DNA of 64,000 nt from Thalassorhabdus alkalitolerans (GTDB taxonomy: Bacteria; Bacillota; Bacilli; Bacillales; Marinococcaceae), in assembly GCF_042656585.1 (NCBI RefSeq), contig NZ_JBHSPG010000023.1, one strand, 5' to 3'. Shown one piece after another: positions 45,483 through 53,444 of the stretch (the stretch's first letter is position 1; every line of letters starts with the position of its first letter). Position numbers and translations under genes: made by a program. Below the pieces are notes generated by a model. That model searched no databases. It was not told where the DNA came from and was given only the letters and a program-made list of their open reading frames with translations.

Positions 45483-47048
45483 ATGGATTTAATCTTTATC
45501 ATCTCCATTTTGCTAATAGTCGTTGCAGCTTTGAGCGGATTTATCGGTTATTTTATTCGTAGATCCATAGCGGAAGCGAAGATTTCAAGTGCGGAGCAAG
45601 CTGCTAAGCAGATCACAGAGGAAGCTGAACGAAATGCCGAGGCAAGCAGAAAAGAAGCTATCCTTGAAGCGAAAGATGAAGCTCATAAGATTCGTGCGGA
45701 AGCTGAGCAAGATCTTCGCGAACGAAGAAATGAAATTCAGAAACAAGAAAACCGATTGATGCAAAAAGAAGAAATTCTTGACCGTAAAAGTGAAACATTG
45801 GACAAGAAAGAAGAATCGTTGGAAAAGAGAGAAGAAACTCTCGCCGACAAACAACGACAAGTTGAAGAAAAACATAGCAAAGTGGAGGAAATCCTTTCTA
45901 AGCAGCAAGCAGAATTAGAACGAGTGTCAGGGTTGTCTCGTGAAGAAGCTCAAGCGATGATTCTTCGGGATGTGAAACAGGAACTTCAGCATGAGACGGC
46001 ATTAATGATTAAGGATCATACCGAGCGAGCCAAAGAAGAGGCTGATAAGAAAGCAAAAGAAATTCTTTCGCTTGCGATTCAGCGTTGTGCCGCTGATCAT
46101 ATTGCTGAAACCACAGTGTCTGTAGTAAACCTTCCGAATGATGAAATGAAAGGCCGCATTATAGGACGGGAAGGCCGTAATATTCGAGCTTTAGAGACGC
46201 TTACTGGAATCGATTTAATTATTGATGATACACCGGAGGCCGTAATTCTATCAGGGTTTGATCCGATTCGACGGGAAATTGCCAGAACTTCTTTAGAAAA
46301 GCTGGTACAAGATGGTCGTATCCATCCGGCTCGAATAGAAGAAACGGTTGATAAATCGCGTCGAGAAGTAGATGAACTTATCCGGGAATATGGGGAACAA
46401 ACTACTTTCGAGATGGGAATCCATGGGCTGCATCCAGATTTAATTAAGATACTTGGACGTTTGAAATATCGTACAAGTTATGGCCAAAATGTACTAAAGC
46501 ATTCAATGGAGGTAGCTCACCTTACTTCACTAATGGCAGCTGAACTTGGAGAAGATGAACAATTAGCTAAACGTGCAGGTCTTCTTCACGATATCGGGAA
46601 AGCCATCGATCATGAAGTAGAAGGAAGCCATGTGGAGATTGGTGTCGAATTGGCCACGAAATACAAGGAGCATCCTGTTGTGATAAACAGTATAGCTTCT
46701 CACCATGGGGACACTGAACCAACTTCCGTAATTTCAACGTTAGTGGCTGCGGCTGATGCATTATCAGCTGCTCGTCCAGGAGCAAGAAGAGAAACATTAG
46801 AAACGTATATTAAGCGTTTAGAGAAACTCGAAGAAATTGCAGAATCATTTGATGGTGTTGAAAAAACGTATGCGATTCAAGCTGGCCGTGAGGTGCGCAT
46901 TATGGTTAAACCTGACTTGGTAGACGATGCGGTCGCACATCACTTGGCTAGAGAAATAACTAAGCGAATTGAAGATGAACTCGACTACCCGGGACACATT
47001 CGAATCACCGTGATTCGAGAAACGAGGGCCGTTGAATATGCGAAATAA
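45483..47048 (+). CDS. rny: Ribonuclease Y
   Basis: Membrane-anchored endoribonuclease that starts bulk mRNA decay. The N-terminal transmembrane helix (residues 2-24) is followed by a long Glu/Lys/Arg coiled coil (about 28-190), a KH domain (MKGRIIGREGRNIRALETLTGIDL near 220) and an HD domain with the metal motif LLHDIGKAIDHEVEGSH near 366. Length 521. AAGAGGAGGTGAAAAGAC precedes the ATG. It pairs with ymdB downstream as in B. subtilis. Confidence 0.97.
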   Translation: MDLIFIISILLIVVAALSGFIGYFIRRSIAEAKISSAEQAAKQITEEAERNAEASRKEAILEAKDEAHKIRAEAEQDLRERRNEIQKQENRLMQKEEILDRKSETLDKKEESLEKREETLADKQRQVEEKHSKVEEILSKQQAELERVSGLSREEAQAMILRDVKQELQHETALMIKDHTERAKEEADKKAKEILSLAIQRCAADHIAETTVSVVNLPNDEMKGRIIGREGRNIRALETLTGIDLIIDDTPEAVILSGFDPIRREIARTSLEKLVQDGRIHPARIEETVDKSRREVDELIREYGEQTTFEMGIHGLHPDLIKILGRLKYRTSYGQNVLKHSMEVAHLTSLMAAELGEDEQLAKRAGLLHDIGKAIDHEVEGSHVEIGVELATKYKEHPVVINSIASHHGDTEPTSVISTLVAAADALSAARPGARRETLETYIKRLEKLEEIAESFDGVEKTYAIQAGREVRIMVKPDLVDDAVAHHLAREITKRIEDELDYPGHIRITVIRETRAVEYAK

Positions 47049-47080
47049 AGTGGCAGCTACTGCCACTTTATTTCTTTTTC
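47046..47080 (+). terminator. Intrinsic terminator after rny
   Basis: TAAAGTGGCAG and CTGCCACTTTA around CTA, then TTTCTTTTTC. The stem starts in the stop codon. Confidence 0.9.
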
Positions 47081-47213
47081 TAAAAGATTCGCTTTTTCAC
47101 GTTTACATAGGGTAAACCATTTGATTAGTATTCTTTAAAGATGGGAATCGTTTTAGTAATAGGAAAATCAGTATACTACTGTTCAGCGATAAAAGGAAAG
47201 GAAGTAGAAAACG

Positions 47214-48008
47214 ATGAGATTAATGTTTATAGGAGATGTTGTTGGATCTCCGGGAAGGCAGATGGTAAAAGAATATTTGCCTAAACTAAAAACCAAATAT
47301 AAGCCCACCCTGACAATAATTAATGGAGAAAATGCAGCAGGAGGGCGGGGAATTACCGAGAAAATATATAAAAGTTTTCTTGACTCGGGAGCCCAGGCAG
47401 TCACGATGGGAAACCATACATGGGACAATAAAGAAATTTTTGAGTTTATCGAAGACGCTCCTCATTTGGTTAGGCCGGCTAACTACCCTGAGGGAACACC
47501 AGGAAAAGGGTATACTTATGTAAGAATTAATGAGATTGAATTTGCTATTATCAATTTAATGGGGCGAACGTTTTTGCCGCCGAATGATTGCCCATTTCGC
47601 AAAGCAGATGAATTGATTGAAGAAGTGAGCAAAAGAACTCCATTTATCTTTGTGGATTTTCACGCAGAAGCGACAAGTGAAAAGCAAGCGATGGGATGGT
47701 ATCTTGACGGTCGCGTTACAGCAGTTGCCGGCACCCATACTCATATTCAGACCGCAGATGAACGCATCCTTCCAAATCAGACAGCCTACATTACCGATGC
47801 TGGGATGACTGGCCCGTATGATGGGGTGCTTGGGATGGATCGGGAAGCAGTGTTGAAAAAATTTCTTACAAATCTTCCTGTAAGGTTTGAAGTCACCAAT
47901 GGCAGGGAACAGTTAAATGGAATTCTTGTGGATGTACATCCAAAAACAGGAAGAGCTAACAAAATACAAAGAATTCAAATTAGTGAAGATAAGCCGTTTT
48001 TTGAGTGA
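47214..48008 (+). CDS. ymdB: YmdB family metallophosphodiesterase
   Basis: Calcineurin-like phosphodiesterase that in B. subtilis influences biofilm and motility fate. Metal motifs: GDVVGSPGR at 6-14, NGENAAGGRG near 40, GNHTWDN near 66, DFHAEATSEK near 147 and GTHTHIQTAD near 173. Length 264. The start is ATG behind AAAGGAAGTAG. Confidence 0.94.
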   Translation: MRLMFIGDVVGSPGRQMVKEYLPKLKTKYKPTLTIINGENAAGGRGITEKIYKSFLDSGAQAVTMGNHTWDNKEIFEFIEDAPHLVRPANYPEGTPGKGYTYVRINEIEFAIINLMGRTFLPPNDCPFRKADELIEEVSKRTPFIFVDFHAEATSEKQAMGWYLDGRVTAVAGTHTHIQTADERILPNQTAYITDAGMTGPYDGVLGMDREAVLKKFLTNLPVRFEVTNGREQLNGILVDVHPKTGRANKIQRIQISEDKPFFE

Positions 48009-48098
48009 AGTTCCTTTTTTGAGACAAGAGGTCTCAGGGCCGCTACTCTTTCATTTTACATTCGTACCAGAAAATTTTGAAAACATTTACCTTTGAAA

Positions 48099-48125
48099 GA
48101 AGGAATATAGGCTCTTATCAGGAAT
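48099..48125 (+). promoter_or_regulatory. Sigma-H-like promoter for spoVS
   Basis: -35 GAAGGAATA (48099-48107) matches RnAGGAwWW exactly. After 11 bases, CAGGAAT (48119-48125) matches RnnGAAT except the first base. SpoVS is sigma-H controlled in B. subtilis. Confidence 0.7.
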
Positions 48126-48168
48126 ATAGTATGGGAGTGGCATTATCCCACAAAAGGAGGTACTAAAG

Positions 48169-48429
48169 ATGGAAGTATTAAAAGTATCAGCTAAATCTAC
48201 CCCTAATTCTGTAGCCGGTGCCCTGGCAGGTGTCATCCGGGAAAGAGGAGCAGCAGAAATACAAGCAATTGGCGCTGGAGCCCTCAATCAATCTATTAAA
48301 GCTGTGGCCATCGCTCGAGGATTTGTAGCACCAAGCGGCATTGATCTCGTATGTATCCCTGCATTTACTGATATTACAATTGAGGGTGAAGAGCGAACGG
48401 CAATAAAATTAATTGTGGAGCCAAGGTAA
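48169..48429 (+). CDS. spoVS: Stage V sporulation protein S
   Basis: An 86-residue Alba-like protein that is almost invariant in spore formers (LKVSAKSTPNSVAGALAG at the N-terminus, ARGFVAPSGIDL centrally). In B. subtilis it is needed for coat assembly and heat resistance. AAAGGAGG precedes the ATG. It is the last gene of the conserved core before the accessory region. Confidence 0.97.
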   Translation: MEVLKVSAKSTPNSVAGALAGVIRERGAAEIQAIGAGALNQSIKAVAIARGFVAPSGIDLVCIPAFTDITIEGEERTAIKLIVEPR

Positions 48430-48451
48430 CAGATCGTTCATCCTAGGCGGG

Positions 48452-48497
48452 AAAGGAAAAGCATCACCACTAGCAGGTGATGCTTTTCCTTTTTCTA
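48452..48497 (+). terminator. Bidirectional terminator between spoVS and ridA
   Basis: A perfect 17-bp stem (48452-48468 with 48476-48492) has a T run on both strands. It closes spoVS on the plus strand and the RidA-family gene on the minus strand. Confidence 0.93.
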
Positions 48498-48498
48498 T

Positions 48499-48969
48499 TT
48501 ATTTTACTTCGACAATTAAATCTGTTTCTACAGCAGCAAGACCAGGGAGTGAACTAACACCAACTGCACAACGAGCATGTTGACCCCTTTCCCCAAATAA
48601 TTCAATTAATAAATCAGAAGCTCCATTAATTACAAGAGGAACGTCTTGATAATCATCTCTGCAATTTACATATCCTACTAGTTTTATGACGCTCTTAATT
48701 TGTTCTAAGCTGCCAACCATCGATTTAATGACTGCTAAATGGTTCAATGTACACAGTCTGGCAGCGTAGTATGCATCCTCAGTAGATACATCCTCCCCCA
48801 CTTTTCCTTTATATTCAATCTGACCGTTAGTTTTACACGTTATTCCGCTTAAATATATACACTTACCATGTTGTTTGGCAGGTAAATAATTTCCTGATCT
48901 TTTAGGAAACGGGGGTAGTGTCAAGCCCATGCTTTTTAGATCATTTTCAATCGTGTCCGTTTCTTTCAT
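48499..48969 (-). CDS. RidA (YjgF/YER057c/UK114) family protein, putative enamine/imine deaminase
   Basis: A 156-residue member of the RidA superfamily, whose archetype hydrolyses reactive enamines and imines. Other members act in catabolism (for example 2-aminomuconate deaminase). The conserved Arg that binds the carboxylate is present in QHARCAVGVSSLPG (Arg near 133), with Glu near 148 in AAVETDLIVEV. I use ATG at 48969 with AAAGGAGGATATCCT upstream; the frame's earlier ATG at 49032 adds an unrelated 21-residue leader. It is the last gene on the minus strand at the left end of the GntR-linked island. It may take the imine made by the aspartate-dehydrogenase-type enzyme at 56741 (inference). 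Confidence 0.85.
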   Translation of the reverse strand: MKETDTIENDLKSMGLTLPPFPKRSGNYLPAKQHGKCIYLSGITCKTNGQIEYKGKVGEDVSTEDAYYAARLCTLNHLAVIKSMVGSLEQIKSVIKLVGYVNCRDDYQDVPLVINGASDLLIELFGERGQHARCAVGVSSLPGLAAVETDLIVEVK

Positions 48970-49039
48970 AGGATATCCTCCTTTATTGTTTGGAGCAGCG
49001 TTCCAGTAATGAGAAAGATGTAGAAATATCAATCTAATT

Positions 49040-49093
49040 TTTATAATAAGAAAAGCACCTGAGCTTTTTCAATTGAAAAAGTGGTGCTTTATC
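49040..49093 (-). terminator. Terminator after the 109-residue gene
   Basis: GGTGCTTT/AAAGCACC with inner GAAAAAG/CTTTTTC arms. On the minus strand it is followed by TTTTCTTATTAT. Confidence 0.8.
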
Positions 49094-49124
49094 TTATTTA
49101 AACTATAAATTAGTATCGTCATGA

Positions 49125-49454
49125 TTAAGAGGGAATTGTTATTTCATTTGTAGTATTTTTTACTAACCGTGCACTTTCAGAATCTGGACCAGCGATTTCT
49201 CCTAATTCTTCATGTGCATCTTCGATTTTCTCGTAGGCTTCAAAGAATTTAAGAGGAATATGGTTTGTATAGGTTTTACCATCTTTTTCCTCTCGTAAGG
49301 TTACTTTGATATCATCTTTAATTACTTTCGCAATAGAGTAGGTCGCCTTTAACTGTTTAAAAAAATAATATTCATAGGTTTCCACAATTTCTAAGCCCTC
49401 ATTTTGCACATCTGTTTGATAGTCCGCTTTATTCGTTAAGATAATATAACTCAT
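49125..49454 (-). CDS. Hypothetical 109-residue protein of the GntR-linked island
   Basis: I do not recognise this family. The product is soluble, alpha/beta-like and begins MSYIILTNKADYQTDVQNEG, with an aromatic-rich segment ETYEYYFFKQL near residues 25-35. It has no Cys, signal peptide or membrane segment. AAGGAGGAGAAAAC precedes its ATG. An operator-like site lies at about 49532-49551, between it and the divergent ferredoxin gene, so it is probably a regulon member. Size and position beside a ferredoxin would suit an accessory or coupling protein, but that is only inference. Confidence 0.72.
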   Translation of the reverse strand: MSYIILTNKADYQTDVQNEGLEIVETYEYYFFKQLKATYSIAKVIKDDIKVTLREEKDGKTYTNHIPLKFFEAYEKIEDAHEELGEIAGPDSESARLVKNTTNEITIPS

Positions 49455-49531
49455 GTTTTCTCCTCCTTAAGTAAAGTAGAGTGTTCCTTTACGCCGACGA
49501 CAAAATTGGTAAAGTTCACCCCCCTGATCAT

Positions 49532-49551
49532 GGGATATTGTATACCATAAA
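49532..49551 (-). promoter_or_regulatory. GntR operator-like site A
   Basis: On the minus strand it reads TTTATGGTATACAATATCCC, close to the consensus TTTGGTATACAATATACC. It lies between the divergent 109-residue gene and the first [2Fe-2S] ferredoxin gene, 78 bases above the former. Confidence 0.75.
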
Positions 49552-49692
49552 TAGTAAAGGAAACAAGCAAATAAAACAAGAGAAAAAAATAAAAAAATAT
49601 AATTATTAAAAATTTTCACACAATATGTTGATTTAACAACCAAACTACCTTTATAATGTTGTTTATATTCCAAATATTGAGGGGTGTATAGT

Positions 49693-49974
49693 ATGCCAAC
49701 AGTAAAATTGCATCAAAACAATGAAGTTTACGAGCAAGAAGTAGAAAAAAATAGTAATTTAGTAGTTTTGGCAGGTATTAAACAGTTTCCAGCCTTAAAA
49801 TATGGCTGTGGAATGGGGAAATGTACGAAATGCACATCTAAAATTATAAGTGGACAGGAAAACTTGGCCCCGCCAAACTGGAAGGAAAAAAAGATGCTAG
49901 GGGATAAGCTCGATGAAGGGTATCGTTTAACATGTCAATTGACGATCCAGGGAGACATAGAATTAGCCCAATAG
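49693..49974 (+). CDS. [2Fe-2S] ferredoxin, plant/adrenodoxin-like fold (copy 1)
   Basis: A 93-residue ferredoxin. Cluster cysteines are C39, C44, C47 (CGMGKCTKC) and C81 (RLTCQL), the C-x4-C-x2-C...C spacing of plant-type [2Fe-2S] proteins. I start at ATG 49693, behind GAGGGGTG; an upstream GTG at 49684 is possible. It is flanked by operator-like sites at 49532 and 49984. A second ferredoxin of the same type lies at 57982. Likely role: electron carrier to an oxygenase. Confidence 0.92.
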   Translation: MPTVKLHQNNEVYEQEVEKNSNLVVLAGIKQFPALKYGCGMGKCTKCTSKIISGQENLAPPNWKEKKMLGDKLDEGYRLTCQLTIQGDIELAQ

Positions 49975-49983
49975 CGTCTGGAA

Positions 49984-50001
49984 TTTTGGTATACAATATT
50001 C
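49984..50001 (+). promoter_or_regulatory. GntR operator-like site B
   Basis: TTTTGGTATACAATATTC, directly downstream of the ferredoxin gene and about 130 bases before the creatininase-family gene. Confidence 0.75.
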
Positions 50002-50091
50002 AAAAAAGAGGTAAAAATTACCACCTATAGAAAAAGAATCGTATATTATCTGTCAAACCTATCATCAAAACCACTCGTTTCATTTATAGTT

Positions 50092-50109
50092 AATGGTATA
50101 CCAAATACT
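50092..50109 (+). promoter_or_regulatory. GntR operator-like site C
   Basis: AATGGTATACCAAATACT contains the perfect palindrome TGGTATACCA. It lies 22 bases before the creatininase-family start, so binding would block initiation or early elongation. Confidence 0.75.
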
Positions 50110-50130
50110 TTATAGGGAGGAGGGAAAGAC

Positions 50131-50901
50131 ATGAAGAAATATAATTTAACCGAGATGACATGGGAAGAAGTCGATGAGGCACTGCCTGCAACAAAGATTG
50201 CTATTATTCCAGTAGGAGCTCATGAACAGCATGGACCCCACATGGCAGAAAGCTGTGATGCCGTTCTGGCAACGGAAATGGCCGATTTATTAGCACAGAG
50301 ACTGTCTCCAATGGCCCTGGTAACCCCAACAATAAATATGGGGGTTTCTCCTCATCACTTACATTTTCCAGGGACGATCTCTCTTCAGCCTGATACTCTT
50401 ATTGCAATGATTAGAGACATAATTGAGTCATTGCGCGGGCATGGCATTAGAAATTTCCTTTTGCTTAATGCCCATGGGGGAAACCAGTCAACTCTCAGTG
50501 TGGCAAGCATGAAGCTTTCAAAAGAGTTGGACGTTGCGGTTTATTTTGCAAAAACTACGAGCTCAGCCAAAACAGCGATGGATACGAATATAGAATCTGT
50601 TCTGTTTGGCCACAGTTGTGAAAGGGAAGTGTCTGAAGCTCTTTATCTTGCTCCTCATATAGTACGCCGTGAGCGTCTCGAAAAAGGAGACATTCATTCT
50701 GGGAATTGGGAATTGCTGCGGCCTGGCAAACCTGTGCAAGGGTTTTACTACTATGAAGAGATGACGAAAAATGGCTGTATAGGTGATGCTCGCAAAGCAA
50801 GCGAGGAAATAGGAAGAGAAATTGTAGAAGAAGCATTAGAAAACCTGTCTGCATCCATCTCAAAGCTGCTTGAAACCTCTGACAATGTTCATGAAGTGTA
50901 A
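50131..50901 (+). CDS. Creatininase-family amidohydrolase
   Basis: A metal-dependent amidohydrolase of the creatininase fold (relatives include creatininase, ArfB and MftE). Probable metal ligands are E32 and H34 in PVGAHEQHGPH, D43 in ESCDAVLA, H115 in LNAHGGNQ and E164 in GHSCEREVSEAL, all in the family's positions. The substrate cannot be read from sequence; the family opens cyclic amides or cleaves formamido and peptide bonds. ATG 50131 follows AGGGAGGAGGG. It is followed 77 bases later by a permease, probably in one operon, with operator-like sites B and C upstream. Length 256. Confidence 0.88.
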   Translation: MKKYNLTEMTWEEVDEALPATKIAIIPVGAHEQHGPHMAESCDAVLATEMADLLAQRLSPMALVTPTINMGVSPHHLHFPGTISLQPDTLIAMIRDIIESLRGHGIRNFLLLNAHGGNQSTLSVASMKLSKELDVAVYFAKTTSSAKTAMDTNIESVLFGHSCEREVSEALYLAPHIVRRERLEKGDIHSGNWELLRPGKPVQGFYYYEEMTKNGCIGDARKASEEIGREIVEEALENLSASISKLLETSDNVHEV

Positions 50902-50978
50902 ATGTGCAAAAGTGCCTGGCTGAGTTAAAAAAGTGGGGGAGATAAGATGAATACTGCCCTATTAACGGAGGGGAAATA

Positions 50979-52460
50979 ATGGAAAGTGTGACACTGACAA
51001 GCTCCCATTGGATTTACTTAACGGTGATTTTCACAATATTCGCTTTTATGATCTTCAGGCGTGATGTGGTCCTGCCCTCAATCATTGGACTTTTTGTCTT
51101 AGGATGGATGTTTAACTCTGAAGCAGGATTCATTGACGGAGCAATCGGTTCTGGACAAATCGTCTTTCAGGCATTTTTAAATGCCGGGGTAGAACTATTT
51201 GATATTATGCTTGTTATCGCACTGATGGTTGCAATGTTAAAATCATTGCAGTCTCAAGGGGCTGATGTACTCATGATCGCTCCTATGAAAAAGTTAATGG
51301 TGAACACGACAACAGCATTTTTTGTCTTAGGAATTACGATGTACCTGGCGGCTACTTTTTTCTGGCCTACACCTGCTGTAGCTCTTGTAGGTACAGTTCT
51401 TATTCCAGTTGCTATGAAAATGGGCCTTCCAGCTATGGGAGCTGCAGTATCCATTAACTTGTTTGGACATGGGATGGCTCTTTCAGGTGATGTGGTTATT
51501 CAAGGGGCCACAAGGTTAACCTCTGCATCAGCAGGAATTGATTCAGCGATTCTCCTGCCTTATACGTTTATGTTTTCTTTGATAGTCGGATTTGTAGCCA
51601 TCGGAATTTCTTATTATACGATTAGAAGAGATATGAAAAAAGGAAAACTGAAGGCTGAAAAGCCTCCAATCGACATTGGGAATGAAAAAAAGAAAGCGCT
51701 TCCAGATGATAAAGCATCTAAAGAAATTGCTGCAACGGTTGAAACTGGATCGCCACAGGGCAAGTATTCAAGATTTTTAGCTGTATTAGTTCCTGCTTCA
51801 TTGATTGCTATCGTTGCATTAATGGTTTACCGGAGTGTTTTTGACCCGGATAATGCCATACAAGGCGGAGATGCAACATCGTTATTAGGAGGTACAGCTG
51901 TTGTATTGTTAATCATATCAACGTTGTGCAGCCAGGGAACAAAAGCGATTGAAGGGATTGTCAGTTATATAAGAGAAGGTTTCTTCTTTGCCATTAAGAT
52001 CTTTGCTCCGGTTATCCCTATTGCTGCTTTTTTCTTGATTGGACACCCGGATCACGCAGAAACAGTGTTAGGTGAAGGAGCTCCCGGATATTTATTTGAC
52101 TTAGGGAATTCCATGGCGCAATACATTGATGGAAACACGATCACCTTAACATTCGGTATTGTAATCATTGCCATATTAACAGGGATGGATGGTTCCGGTT
52201 TTTCAGGGCTGCCCCTTGTTGGCGCACTTTCTTCGGGACTTGGAAGCGGGGCTGGTGTGGATATCGCTGTATTAGCAGGCCTTGGACAAGTAGCTGCTAT
52301 TTTTGCCGGCGGCGGTACGTTAGCTGCATGGGCGTTTGGAGTAGCAGCAGATGCCGGTATTGCCGGGGTAAAACCGATTGATTTAGTACGCAGAAACTTT
52401 ATTCCTGTGATGACAGGCTTGTTTGTTGCCTGTATTGTGGCAATTATGTTCTTCTTATAA
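50979..52460 (+). CDS. Multi-pass permease, probably an organic-anion transporter of the GntP/IT type
   Basis: A 493-residue membrane protein with about 12 hydrophobic segments and one charged cytoplasmic loop (about 217-260). Re-entrant-like motifs FWPTPAVALVGTVLIPVA and GMDGSGFSGLPLVGALSSGLG fit carboxylate transporters of the ion-transporter superfamily, though I cannot assign a subfamily with certainty. CGGAGGGGAAATA precedes the ATG. Its position behind the amidohydrolase suggests it imports the compound the island degrades (inference). Confidence 0.75.
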   Translation: MESVTLTSSHWIYLTVIFTIFAFMIFRRDVVLPSIIGLFVLGWMFNSEAGFIDGAIGSGQIVFQAFLNAGVELFDIMLVIALMVAMLKSLQSQGADVLMIAPMKKLMVNTTTAFFVLGITMYLAATFFWPTPAVALVGTVLIPVAMKMGLPAMGAAVSINLFGHGMALSGDVVIQGATRLTSASAGIDSAILLPYTFMFSLIVGFVAIGISYYTIRRDMKKGKLKAEKPPIDIGNEKKKALPDDKASKEIAATVETGSPQGKYSRFLAVLVPASLIAIVALMVYRSVFDPDNAIQGGDATSLLGGTAVVLLIISTLCSQGTKAIEGIVSYIREGFFFAIKIFAPVIPIAAFFLIGHPDHAETVLGEGAPGYLFDLGNSMAQYIDGNTITLTFGIVIIAILTGMDGSGFSGLPLVGALSSGLGSGAGVDIAVLAGLGQVAAIFAGGGTLAAWAFGVAADAGIAGVKPIDLVRRNFIPVMTGLFVACIVAIMFFL

Positions 52461-52499
52461 CTGAAGAAAAAAAATATTTAGAAAATTTCTTCAAAGTTA

Positions 52500-52529
52500 T
52501 TGACAGAAGACATGGTTGTCCATTACGAT
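52500..52529 (+). promoter_or_regulatory. Promoter of the diiron-oxygenase-like gene
   Basis: TTGACA (52500-52505), an 18-base spacer and TACGAT (52524-52529). The predicted start point near 52536 is just before operator-like site D. Confidence 0.6.
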
Positions 52530-52538
52530 AAAACTATC

Positions 52539-52554
52539 ATTTGGTATACCAAAT
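52539..52554 (+). promoter_or_regulatory. GntR operator-like site D (perfect palindrome)
   Basis: ATTTGGTATACCAAAT is a perfect 16-base palindrome, the most symmetrical copy in the island. It would cover about +3 to +18 of the transcript from the promoter at 52500-52529, a classical repression position. Confidence 0.8.
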
Positions 52555-52629
52555 ACAAAATACTAACATCGTTTGGTCGTACCTTTTTAGAAAAATCAAT
52601 TTCTTTTACTTTTAAAGGAGGCTATTAAA

Positions 52630-53352
52630 ATGGCAGAACTATTATCAAGAGAAGAATTTCGTAAAGAGTTAGAGGAAGCAATTAAAGGAAATCATAGTGA
52701 GGCTGCTCCATTTACAATTGCATGGGCTAATGGAGATCTTAAAAGAGAACATTTCGCACGCTGGGCTGAGAACCACTACCATTATGTGGGACCATTCGCT
52801 GACTATCTAGCATATATGTATCACAACACACCAGAACAATACTCTGATGCGAAAGACTTTATTCTCCAAAACATGTATGAAGAAGAAATTGCTGGTGACA
52901 GACATACAGATTTGCTTATCCGTTTTGCTGAAACATGTGGAACCACTCGTGAAAGAGTAGAAGATCCTAAAAATATGGTTGCTACTACTCTAGGTCTTCA
53001 AAGCTGGTGCTACACAGTAGCTCAACGTGAAAACTTTGTCGTAGCTACAGCTGCACTTGTTGTAGGATTGGAATCACAGGTGCCTGCTATTTATCGTAAA
53101 CAAACTCCAGTATTACGTGAAAAATACGGATTTACAGATGAAGAAATTGAATTCTTTGATCTGCACATTGTCTCTGATGAAATTCACGGAGAAAGAGGGT
53201 ACAAGATCGTTCTAGAATATGCAGATACTCCTGAGCTGCAGCAACGATGCCTTGAAATTGTCCGCACAGGGGCCAAAATGAGAAGAATGTACATGGATGG
53301 TTTATGGGATGCCTACTTAAAAGAAGACTTGGGTGAAGCAGTTAAGTCCTAA
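52630..53352 (+). CDS. Haem-oxygenase-like diiron oxidase/oxygenase (PqqC/TenA/CADD superfamily)
   Basis: A 240-residue all-helical protein of the TenA/PqqC fold. It carries the ligand pattern known from haem-oxygenase-like diiron enzymes (HDOs, such as CADD and SznF): E85-x6-H92 in YEEEIAGDRH, E148 in VVGLESQVP, then H179-x3-D183-x2-H186 in LHIVSDEIHGE. These enzymes activate O2 with two irons and need reductant, which the ferredoxins at 49693 and 57982 and the reductase at 58451 could supply. Thiaminase II and PqqC do not use this ligand set. The AAAGGAGG ribosome site, own promoter, operator D and a hairpin behind it suggest high, regulated expression. The substrate is unknown. Confidence 0.85.
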   Translation: MAELLSREEFRKELEEAIKGNHSEAAPFTIAWANGDLKREHFARWAENHYHYVGPFADYLAYMYHNTPEQYSDAKDFILQNMYEEEIAGDRHTDLLIRFAETCGTTRERVEDPKNMVATTLGLQSWCYTVAQRENFVVATAALVVGLESQVPAIYRKQTPVLREKYGFTDEEIEFFDLHIVSDEIHGERGYKIVLEYADTPELQQRCLEIVRTGAKMRRMYMDGLWDAYLKEDLGEAVKS

Positions 53353-53382
53353 TTCCGAACATTTTGTCCATTTAAACAAAAT

Positions 53383-53412
53383 CGGCAGTTTCCAACTGGA
53401 AACTGCCGTCCT
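53383..53412 (+). terminator. Perfect 11-bp hairpin between the oxygenase-like and aldehyde dehydrogenase genes
   Basis: CGGCAGTTTCC (53383-53393) and GGAAACTGCCG (53398-53408), loop AACT, then TCCTTATT. The weak T tract and the lack of a clear promoter for the next gene suggest partial termination with read-through. Confidence 0.55.
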
Positions 53413-53444
53413 TATTCATAAACTGACAGCAGAGGGTGGTATAC

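Noticed and set aside
49033..49095. N-terminal extension of the RidA-family gene from an earlier ATG on the minus strand
   Set aside because: It would run back into the terminator region and lacks a ribosome site, while ATG 48969 follows AAAGGAGG.
52630..53352. Annotation as thiaminase II (TenA)
   Set aside because: No thiamine genes are nearby, and the six-residue diiron ligand set is present, which TenA enzymes do not use. The fold is shared, so this remains a naming risk rather than a separate feature.
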